A stretch of 64,000 bases of DNA from Sanderia malayensis. Its lineage: Eukaryota > Cnidaria > Scyphozoa > Semaeostomeae > Pelagiidae. The DNA is taken from positions 1 to 64,000 of the forward strand of contig RQOL01000928.1 of the NCBI GenBank assembly GCA_013076295.1, written 5' to 3'. The translations under genes and the position numbers were made by a program. Below, piece by piece: positions 55,095-64,000 of this stretch (positions are counted from its first letter, which is position 1; every line of letters begins with the position of its first letter). The notes beneath the pieces were generated by a model. That model saw only the letters and a list, made by a program, of their open reading frames with translations, ran no database searches and had not been told where the DNA came from.

Positions 55095-57174
55095 AATTTA
55101 TCTATCTATACTATACTTACTAACATCTGAGGGCATCAATCAGCACTCACTCACAAGACCTCTGGGCTTCAAACAGCACTCAGGCAAAACACAACAGGTT
55201 ATTCTAAGCACAATATCTCCAACCAAATTGAAAATAGGTTTTTAAGAAATAGCCTCCGCCTACCTTACAAAAGCAATTCCCAGGCAACAATTTCCTGCAA
55301 ACTTCAATTCCCTCCACCCATTTCTAATTACAGCTCCACCAAACTTCCTTAAACTCCAGGAAACACCGGCGACCCTAGCTTAGAATAACCCTACACAAGA
55401 CCTGTGGACTTCAAACAGTACTCAGGCAACACCTGAGAGCTTCAAACAGCAATTAGGCACACTGGGTGCTTCAAACAGCACTCACTCACACGACCTGCGG
55501 CCTTCAAATAGTTCTCCAGGCAAGAGTTATGCTTTGCCATGTTCCTTTATATTGCCTAGGGGAACATGGATTTCCTTTCTCTCTGTGCAATCTGCCATTC
55601 TCCCCACTGATAAGTCCATGCCACTATTGATATGTAGCTAAATTCACATCCAATCTCCTTTCATTAAATATCAAACAACAAATACCAATATGGCAGCTTT
55701 CACAAAAAAGGAAAACTCAAACAATGGATGCTCCTTGACGTGGTGTTTGAGCTTTTAACTAATGCATCCGGCAAAACCACCCATTCCTTATATCATAATG
55801 TTTTTCATTAATTTATTGTATGCATATCCTTCCTTTCCAAATGTGAACATTTTATATATCCGATTATCAACGATTATTTCCATTTATTTATTTATTCACT
55901 CCACCCCATTATTTTATCTCATGTTACCGCATCCCCTTCGCACGCACTCCACCACACCAAACAAGAACAAGAAATACCTACTTCTTCACGCACGCATGCT
56001 CACTTTTGCGCTTTTTGCACAACTTCAACTGCATAGAGACCAGTGAACAACTTCGCTCTCCAAAAATTATCAAGTCTTCAGACGTCTTCACACGGTAAGC
56101 TATGTGATATTTCTATCTTATATTTTACAATCCCCCCCCCCTCCCCCAACTTCAATGATAAAGTAAACCAATCCTCTTCAACACACGACCCCATATTTTC
56201 CATTATTTAAAATCTCTTTTCCACAGGGTCCTCGGCACACCCCACCCATAACATAACCCCAACCGCAACGCCATTTGAACAAGGCATCAACATCACTAAT
56301 TTAAAAAAATACTCCCATTATTATCTAAAGCCGGCTATAATATCACCTTCAATTACCCGCCAAAAAACTGCTTCCGCCTCATTTTTCTGACAACATAATT
56401 GCCTCTCCACTTCACATTATCATAACGACCTCTCATAAACGCCCCCCTCTATTGAACGCCGCCCTCCATTAAACGCCCAATCTACAACTTCCATTTTCAA
56501 AAGAACTCACCGCATTCCTTAAATGAAATACGATTTGCGATTTTTTCTTCCAGATGCCAACATATTTAAATTCCTCACCCCCATCATTGACAAAACTCTT
56601 TTCTATTTTCAATTCCCTACAACAACCTGTCCCCCTTACATCATTTTTAAACAAAACACTTCGCTTACGCAAGTCATGCATCACACAAACAATAACACAA
56701 GCATCACTTTCATTAAACATTAAACAACTTTTCTTGATAAAAATTAAAGCAATAGGTTTTGTTCACAGCCCCATACTGCTTTTCCTTCTTCCCTTTGCTC
56801 TCCGTCCCCTCTTCTTCCGATTTCCTCTTCTTCGACCTCTTTTTCTTTTCTGTTCGCGAATGCCAAACCACGCCCAGTGCACCACCGTATCATCCCTGGC
56901 AATAAAAACAACATTTAATCCCATAATTCATCCCACCAACCAAACAGCATAAACATTGACAAACTTCCTTCAATGATTACGCTTACCTAACCTGCCTCAA
57001 CTTTCTTCCATCACCACCTTTCATCACACACTCCACCTTCTCATCACAAACGGCTACAGTCGCGATTCTCCCCTTCAGACCCCTCAATCCCCTTGCATGA
57101 TTCCATACGACAAACTAAAAGAAAATTCCCACAATCAACACTTTCTCTAGCAAACAGTATCATTCCATTATATC
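55095..57174. other. Non-coding, C+A-rich sequence
   Basis: Near 55140-55510 a word like CTTCAAACAGCACTCAGGCA recurs four or five times, a loose repeat. A C-tract lies at about 56132-56155. No gene recognised. Confidence 0.5.
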
Positions 57175-57183
57175 CATCACAAT

Positions 57184-57896
57184 AGCAAGGGGGGAAAATG
57201 TTTCGAACATCTAGCTATTGTTTTATTTTAATTGAACCGACCAATCAGTGCACTTTAAGAACAATAGAAATGCAACAAAACGCAACAAAATTGTCTGTCA
57301 TGGCGGCTAAAATCCCGCCGAGCTGTGAGAAAGTGATGTTTTTATTTCAGGTTGCTGCCACAAATAGTTTCAAAAAACAATTTCAAACAAACATTTTTCA
57401 AACGAACAATAGTTTTTCTAAATTTCCATCGGCCTGATTTTTAAAATTCATCCTATTAACAAAGATATGAGAACGAAAACATGCCACATCTTCATTGTTT
57501 TTCCTTATTTTTGCCTCAATTCATTAGCAAGAGTAAATAAAGCTTGTTGTTTATTTAAAATATGGCGAAATTTCATGAAATTTCATGAAGATATGGCATG
57601 TTTTTGTTCTCATATCTTTGTTAATAGGATGAATTTTAAAAATCAGGCCGATGGAAATTTAGAAAAACTATTGTTCTTTTGAAAAATGTTTGTTTGAAAT
57701 TGTTTTTTGAAACTATTTGTGGCAGCAACCTGAAATAAAAACATCACTTTCTCACAGCTCGGCGGGATTTTAGCCGCCATGACAGACAATTTTGTTGCGT
57801 TTTGTTGCATTTCTATTGTTCTTAAAGTGCACTGATTGGTCGGTTCAATTAAAATAAAACAATAGCTAGACGTTCGAAACATTTTCCCCCCTTGCT
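57184..57896. mobile_element. Foldback-like DNA element with ~315-bp inverted repeats and 9-bp target duplication
   Basis: Arms 57184-57498 and about 57582-57896 are inverted copies, with about 83 bp between. The ends are AGCAAGGGGGGAAAATG and its complement. CATCACAAT flanks both sides (57175-57183, 57897-57905). Long inverted repeats with a 9-bp duplication are typical of Mutator-like elements; no transposase is present. Confidence 0.85.
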
Positions 57897-57905
57897 CATC
57901 ACAAT

Positions 57906-58224
57906 ATAATTTCAACATGATTCCACTGAATATTATTTATTATAAACATACCCTTCGCATATCTCCATACATAACAGTGATGATCACCATTTCTGTTCGA
58001 TTTCTTTCTTCTCGAAAATTCTTTCAATTATCTCCGTTCACTTGCTACCTCTCCGACAACTAAATTTCAGTGTCTCATCCACAATATTTAAATACTTCTC
58101 CCTCCCCAACCTAACACATCACCTTCCACATTCCTCCCTATTTTAACCATTACATACATCTTGCATCATCCACATCCAACCCCCTTTCTCACCACATTTC
58201 CTCCTTTATTTGCTTACCCCATCG
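57906..58224. other. No recognisable gene
   Basis: C+A-rich, low-complexity sequence. Confidence 0.4.
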
Positions 58225-58950
58225 CTTTCAATGCTGAATCGCAACATATTGCAATTCCCACGCCAACAACGTTTCCAAACACAACAATCACAATCCCACT
58301 GTTGCTACGAACGCACTCGCTGTTTCATTACGCCTTCATCAACCTATCCATGACTTCAATTCTATTCTCAAACAAATGACATCAAACAACTTCCCTCTAT
58401 ATTTAAAACAACAAAGTAATACAAAGTTCCTAAACAGCTACCTCTTCCACATTCCAACCCTTACGGACACATAAATACAACAAATAAATTGCTTTTCTCA
58501 AATCACAACATCTGCCAACCACGAAACAGATCAACATCACAATAACTTCTCAATTCAACAAATACAACTACCCATCCTCATTATTACCCCATGCATTTCA
58601 ATTCTAAGTCGCAACTTATTTTCCTTCCCAAGGCCAACAACACGTGAAAAAACAACAATCACAATGCCACTGTTGCCACGCACGCATTCCCCATCGCTAC
58701 TTGATTACATTATCATCAACCTACTCATGACTTCATTTCTATATTCAAATAAGTGACATCAAACACCACCCCCCTATATTTATCACAACAACGTAATCCA
58801 CACTTTCAAAACAGCTGCCTCTTGCACATTCCAACCCCTACCCAAACACATAAATACAACAAACCAATAACCTTTTTCCAGTCACAACTCTACAACCTAC
58901 CAACAAAAACAATAATCTACGAAAATTTCATCCCGGATTTCTAATCGGTG
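58225..58950. repeat. ~363-bp direct repeat, 2 diverged copies
   Basis: ACAACAATCACAAT, TGACATCAAACA and CACATTCCAACCC recur in order about 363 bp apart. Confidence 0.6.
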
Positions 58951-59039
58951 AGTATCATCTACAATTTCATTCACCTGTAATCACATCTTTTTCTCCTAAT
59001 TCTTATCTTAAGAACATTTCCCTTACAGCAAATTACATT

Positions 59040-59935
59040 TCCACTGGAGGCTGTCCACAGGTTTTGCTGGAATTGGCCTGTGCATCCGTCTGTGCGTTTG
59101 TCTATGCATGTCTTACGCTTCCTGACTGACGGGCACCACCTGCGTACACGGATGGATGCATGCATGGACGATTGGTGCAAGTACCACACCAGGGAAATTC
59201 AGGCACAAGTCTGAAAAGGTGGGCAGAAAAGAAACACTTTCAGACGAATCGGGCCAGTCTCGGCCCCAGCAGACCACGGCACTTTCTCACGGAGCCTTCC
59301 CGCTCTCCACTGCACTCTGCTCCCCTGCCTGCCCGCCTGCCTACCAGCCTGCCATGGCCCTTGCAAAAATCCACCGATCGCGGAAATTTTATACATGTCC
59401 GAAAAGGTGGGAAGAACATTGTTGAGGGATAAAAAATAGAGAAGCCACCGTCGCTCACCGATGCCAACTAGCGCATCGGAAGCAGCGCCAAACACAACCC
59501 CGAGAGCTGTCCACACTTGCCTGCAGGCCTGCCACAGAGGGCGTGCACAGCACATCAAGCACAGAAAGCTCTCAAGCAGACAAGTCTGAAAAGGTGGGCG
59601 GAATGTTATCGAGGGGTAAAAAATAAGGAAGGCGACCTCGCTCACCGATGCCAACCAACGTATCGGAAGCAACGCCAAACACAACACCGAGAGCCGTGCA
59701 CACTTGCCTGCAGGCCTGCCGCAGCCGGCGTGCACAGCACTTGAAGCTCAGAGTTCCCTCAAGAGGACAAGTCTGAAAAGGTGGGCGGAACATTATCGAG
59801 GGGTTAAAAGTAAAGAAGGCGACCTCGGTCACCGATGCCGACCAGCGCGTTGGAAGCAGCGCCAAACACAACACCGAGAGCCGTGCACACTTGCCTGCAG
59901 GCCTCCCATAGCCTGGTGTACACAACAAAGGAAGC
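59040..59935. repeat. rDNA intergenic spacer with 187-bp repeats
   Basis: AAAAGGTGGG at 59214, 59402, 59589 and 59776 gives a 187-188 bp period. Each unit holds GTGCACACTTGCCTGCAGGC-like text. The array ends where the antisense 28S 3' region begins (59941), so it is the spacer just downstream of 28S. The left part matches 7625-7740 and 24320-24440. Confidence 0.8.
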
Positions 59936-59940
59936 CCACA

Positions 59941-60084
59941 AGATTCTCACTTAGAGGCGTTCAGTCATTATCCAACAGATGGTAGCTTCGGGCCATTGCC
60001 TTTTCAAGCAAGTCCAAATGCCATTTGTCTGAATCTGCGTTTCCTCTCGTACTGAGCAGAATTACTATTGCAACAACACTTCAT

Positions 60085-60139
<55 letters not shown>

Positions 60140-60525
60140 ATTAGCGGGAGAACAATCCGGCCCTTGGTGAATTCTGCTTCACAATGATAAATAGAGCCGA
60201 CATCCAAGGATCAAAAAGCAATGTCGCTATGAACGCTTGGCTGCCAAAGCCAGTTATCCTTGTGGTAACTTTTCTGACACCTCTAGCTGAAAACTCGTAA
60301 AGACTAAAGGATCGAGAGGCCATGCTTTCACAGTTTGTATTCATACTGAAAATCAAAATCAAGTGAGCTTTTACCCTTTTGTTCTACATGAGATTTCTGT
60401 TCTCATTGAGCTCACCTTAGGACACCTGCGTTACCATTTAACAGATGTGCCGCCAAACTCCCGACCTGATAGTGTCTTCTGCACGGATCGACCTGCCAAC
60501 GAGGCCTTAATGCCAGAAACTGGAC
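59941..60525 (-). rRNA. 28S rRNA fragment, uninterrupted across the insertion site
   Basis: Antisense 28S from CTTAGAGGCGTTCAGTCATT through CTCACCTTAGGACACCTG to GAGGCCTTAATGCCAGAAAC. It passes unbroken through the site occupied by the P3 insert elsewhere (GTTATCCTTGTGGTAAC, about 60251). The last 150-200 bases of 28S are missing next to the spacer. Confidence 0.93.
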
Positions 60526-61564
60526 CCTTAATATGGTGGAATATTCGGTTCAAAATCTATTTAGCCTCTTTCGAGCTCGATTTGATGATAAAAGTCTTTT
60601 AATGTGGCTGTTATCTTTTTCATAGCAACAGAACGAACAGAAAAAACAACGCAACGTAACCAGTGTAGAAAACGCAACGCAACAGGAAGTCAACACGTGG
60701 ATCACAGGTGAACCAAAAAAGACAACAGCCGTCTTTCTTAGCAACAGGGGATGTTCTTTGAAGTGAGAAAAACGCAACAGAAAAAACAACGCAACAGAAA
60801 ACGCAACCGAAAAACAAGGCAACAGAAAATAATCAAAGCAACGGAATTTATGGTTCTCTATAAGAAACCCATTGGCTTTGTTTCTTATAGTTCATTTGTT
60901 GGATGTTAGTTTTTTTTGTTAGTTGTTCTTTTATTATCACTGCCTTTGTTATTATTAATTAGGCCCATAGAAAGGTGATCTTTTCATAACAAAGGCCTGC
61001 TTGATTTTCCTTAATTACATTATGTTTTTATTTGTTATTACGGAAACCTACGCTACGTAATTTAGCCAAACAGTAGTAATAATGTGATTTATCTTTAATT
61101 TACCCCTTTATAGATACAGGGTTATGTCATTGTAAAATGCCTCCTTTGTTTGATATTCTGTTTTTATTTATGCAATCCAGCTACCAGATACCATGTAAGC
61201 CTTTTAGAATTTTTTCCCAACATAGACATGTTTATATAATTTATTTACGACTCTGCTTACAGATCTATTTTCATTTCAAAGAACTAGAGTTGATGAGAAA
61301 ATACAAAGAATGTACAACATTCTTCAAAACTGCAATTGATATATCAATGAAATTGTTTATCACCCTCAGATACATTCAATACTAGAAAACTTTTCATAAA
61401 TTATTTCAGAAAATGCATACAAATAACTCATAGCAATACAATATATATGCAGAAAGTATTATCAAACTTCACTTTCTGCATATAAATACTAAACATAACA
61501 ACATGGAAAATACCTCTTTGATTACTACAATTAATTATATTTGATTTCCACTATGAGTAAGGTG
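60526..61564. other. Non-coding sequence with an AACGCAACAG-rich tract and a hairpin
   Basis: 60600-60840 is rich in the word AACGCAACAG. 61444-61457 and 61471-61484 form a 14-bp perfect stem (TATATGCAGAAAGT) with a 13-base loop. No gene recognised. Confidence 0.5.
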
Positions 61565-61830
61565 ATTGGGATGGCCGAGTGGTTAGATTGTTCAACCCTT
61601 GTTCAAAGGGTTGTGGGTTCGAGCCCACCTTCAGAGCTGTCATATAAAATGTGAGGAGAGAATTTGCTAGCTCTCCGTAATTCTAGGGAAAAAGGCAACA
61701 GGAATCACAAGGTGTGGTCACATCGACAAGAAGAACCAGGGTCACACTGCTTCGATTAGTCTAGCTATTCAGTGGGCCCTTTGTGCTTAGCACATAAACC
61801 CATACGGCTGCAAATGCTTCCTAAATAAAG
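61565..61830 (+). mobile_element. tRNA-derived SINE
   Basis: A tRNA-like head has box A TGGCCGAGTGG (61572-61582) and box B GGTTCGAGCCC (61616-61626) at tRNA-like spacing, but no CCA-ready acceptor stem or standard anticodon arm. About 200 bp of unrelated body follows and ends in CTAAATAAAG and an A-rich tail. This fits a SINE better than a tRNA gene. Length and tail position are estimates. Confidence 0.7.
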
Positions 61831-63189
61831 TAACAAAAAGAAACCTCTGGTATTAAAGCTTCTTTAATCTTCCATTAAAATTGATAAGAGTCAATTTTCT
61901 GGTTGTGCCACAAAAATAAATAGCATAAACAGTGTGTTACAGAGTATAAATGTGTCATGAAAGTCTTACCATGGGAAACTACCATTATTATGTGAAGTGG
62001 AAATCTGAAATCTTCTTGACTATATTGAAGGAAGGTAGTTATGTAAAACGTCTTTCAACTTTAGCTACTCGGTGGTAAATCAACGTAGTTCTCATCTAAA
62101 ATTGGAAGAACTTATGATGATAAACAGATTACACATCAAATGGGAAAAAGGATACTTCACCTGTAGCCAAGCCAAACTGGAAAATATATACTCAATCATT
62201 CAGAATTGTTAAATCACCATACCATATCTTACCTTTGTGGAAGTATCAAAGTTGTGTGTCAAACTTCGCTTACATTCAGCAGCGTCAATGTCAGGAAGTT
62301 ACACATAACACAACTCAGCCTTGAAAGGTTCGTAACATAGGCCATCTACAGGCTTTCTTTGCGTCCATTATCATTACAAAACATAATTTCATCTTATTGG
62401 AAAGTTTCACATCGAGACTCATTTAAAGATTCGAATAACAGGCCTTCGTAAAAGGTACTTCTCTCAACAATATAAAGAAAACCTGCTTTAGACAACAATA
62501 TTGTTCACAAGACAACCAGACTGGAGGAGGTCGAAGGAAAGTCCGAAGCCTGACGATTCCCATGGTTCCGAATCATATGAAGTGGCTCCGACCATGATTA
62601 AGTGTTTTGACCTGGCTTGGCTCCGGCCCGGAGCAAAGCCAGGTCATTTCACGCTATATCGGTTACATTATTGCCAAGTTATGTCTCTTTTCCCAAGTCT
62701 GATGTGCACATTCTCCAAAAACACTGAATGCAAAAATAAAGCGGAATAGAGCCCTCTGTAAACAAACAACACTCTGCTGGAATGTAAAATGGACTTGCCG
62801 AGCGAAACAACAATAGTTTAGCACTGGCTTTCAGTATCATAACCAAGACTATAAAAACAAAATACAATAAGAGTAATTATCAAATGGTAGCACAATTGCA
62901 GGATACCCTAACCAAGTCCTGTTAGTGGCAAGATAAAAAAGAATGCAACCTACCTCACTCCAGATAGTCCCCTCCAGAATAGTATAATGAGCTGGAGTTC
63001 CGTGAACATTTCAGGGCATTATGTAACTGCTTCAGTTGATGTGATTGAAATCGGGTGATCATCTCCCCCTTTCCGTGAGTAGTACAGCCTCCGTTCTTTA
63101 TCCTCCGCCGTGGAAACTCACTTTGATAAAAAATTACCCGCCTGAAGAGTAATCAAACAGTTATTATTGAATGCCTTCCAAAAAGTATA
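61831..63189. other. No recognisable gene
   Basis: A+T-rich. A 37-bp near-perfect palindrome (GACCTGGCTT to AAGCCAGGTC) lies at 62609-62645. Confidence 0.5.
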
Positions 63190-63655
63190 TACAGTAAATG
63201 ACGAAATTAGCGCCCGGGGCGCTTATTTAAAAAACAAACTTTTAGAGGGGGCGCTAATTCAGCGGGGGCGGTTAATTCAGCAGGGGCGCTTATTAATTTT
63301 TGCTCAAACAATGTAAGGGAGACAATTTATTTCCAGCTGTCTTTCAGTTCATTTTTGATCAATATTATAACAGGCGTAATACAAAAGAATTAAAAAATTT
63401 CACTGTTCTCTCTGCAAAAATTTCGAAGATTAAAGAGAACATTGACTATGAAAAGAAATATTCTCATTTTGAGTTGACTTTTAAGGAGGAGGCGAAGATA
63501 ATTAAACGACCGATTATAAAATAATTTCTTGTTTTTAAGTATATTGAAATACATCTTGACAATAAAATTCGTTGTTTTTTCTATATTCAAATAAGCGCCC
63601 CGTTTGTTTAGGGGGCGCTTATTCAAGCAGGGGCGCTTATTACAAAAATTGCCTT
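63190..63655. mobile_element. Possible MITE with GGGCGCTTATT-rich ends
   Basis: The left end carries AATTAGCGCCC and GGGGGCGCTAATTCAG-like words, and the right end AAGCGCCCC and GGGGCGCTTATT words in both orientations, with an A+T-rich middle. The ends are imperfect inverted repeats. I found no clear target duplication. Confidence 0.4.
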
Positions 63656-64000
63656 TTGTAATACGGTTACAGTCGTGTTGCAGTCTCGTTTGCGATCTAG
63701 TGATTTTAGTATAGCCTCGTTTTGTTTATCGTATATCTTTTAGCTAATTAGAGTATAAATCATATTTACGTTGGGTGCTTCATGTGTTAATTTAGTTTTC
63801 CTCTTTGTGTTTAGGTGTTACATTTTGTCGTTAATTATCGTCTACCAAATGTCGCCATGACTTCATATTTGTAATATTTGTTCAATATTTGTAATATTTG
63901 CCAATTAGCATTCACCAAGTGTACCTTGACCCCTCGCATTCCGACGGTGCTTAAATAGAGGCACGCGTTAGAGTGGCAGTAGACTAAGATTGAGAGATTG
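63656..64000. other. No recognisable gene
   Basis: A+T-rich sequence with a short direct repeat of TTTGTAATATTTG at about 63870-63900. Confidence 0.4.

Noticed and set aside
57198..57918. Two nearly identical 79- and 91-residue proteins on opposite strands
   Set aside because: They are the same frame in the two inverted arms of the foldback element, with no domain.
59199..59928. 118-178 codon frames rich in CxRPxGKC words
   Set aside because: They follow the 187-bp rDNA spacer repeat on several frames and strands.
61565..61640. Functional tRNA gene
   Set aside because: Box A and box B are good but the acceptor stem and anticodon arm do not fit, and a SINE body with A-rich tail follows.

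Overview
The window is a repeat-dominated piece of an animal genome, most likely a marine invertebrate; I cannot name the species. The reasons are 18S/5.8S/28S rRNA gene pieces, GT-AG introns, a TATA-type RNA polymerase II promoter, a tRNA-derived SINE, Helitron and Helentron (Helitron2) elements, a Copia retrotransposon and a LINE. A 100-N assembly gap lies at 19416-19515. No intact ordinary host gene was recognised.

Layout. 1-969 is the C-terminal half of a Helentron helicase. 1331-1876 is an antisense 28S fragment, followed by a 55-bp minisatellite (1975-3530). 4463-6934 (minus strand) is a decayed spliced gene with an integrase zinc domain and a Ulp1/C48 protease domain. 7302-19367 (copy A) and 23996-39994 (copy B) are two copies of one segment of at least 12 kb. 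Each copy holds spacer-like sequence, 28S and 18S pieces, an insert in 28S carrying an unrecognised gene (family member P3), a LINE, a 92-bp minisatellite, a second member of the same gene family (P1), a 351-bp tandem array and a broken Helentron Rep gene. Copy B also received a 448-bp inverted-repeat element and a 4.48-kb Copia element. Between the copies lies a large palindrome (19516-23139) built of 63-bp repeats, with a C2H2 zinc-finger gene on each arm.

39995-43392 is a rearranged rDNA unit (28S 5' part, ITS2, 5.8S, ITS1, 18S, then 28S 3' part). It is followed by degenerate 176-bp repeats and a third family member (P2, 44911-45544). About 46025-49125 looks like a non-autonomous Helitron that ends in a hairpin plus CTAG and directly abuts a second Helitron at 49126, whose intron-containing Rep-helicase gene (50259-55094) carries many lesions. 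57184-57896 is an element with about 315-bp terminal inverted repeats and a 9-bp target duplication. 59040-60525 is rDNA spacer repeats plus 28S. 61565-61830 is a SINE.

Common thread. All rRNA pieces lie on the minus strand, so the region reads best as a fossil rDNA array broken up by mobile elements. The most notable signal is an unrecognised protein family (P1, P2, P3) of roughly 200-230 residues with a basic tail, each member with a 3' splice site directly before its ATG, and each next to a break in an rRNA gene. The P3 insert is flanked on both sides by the same ~23 bp of 28S sequence, and an uninterrupted version of that site is present at 60250. This suggests, but does not prove, an rDNA-targeting mobile element.
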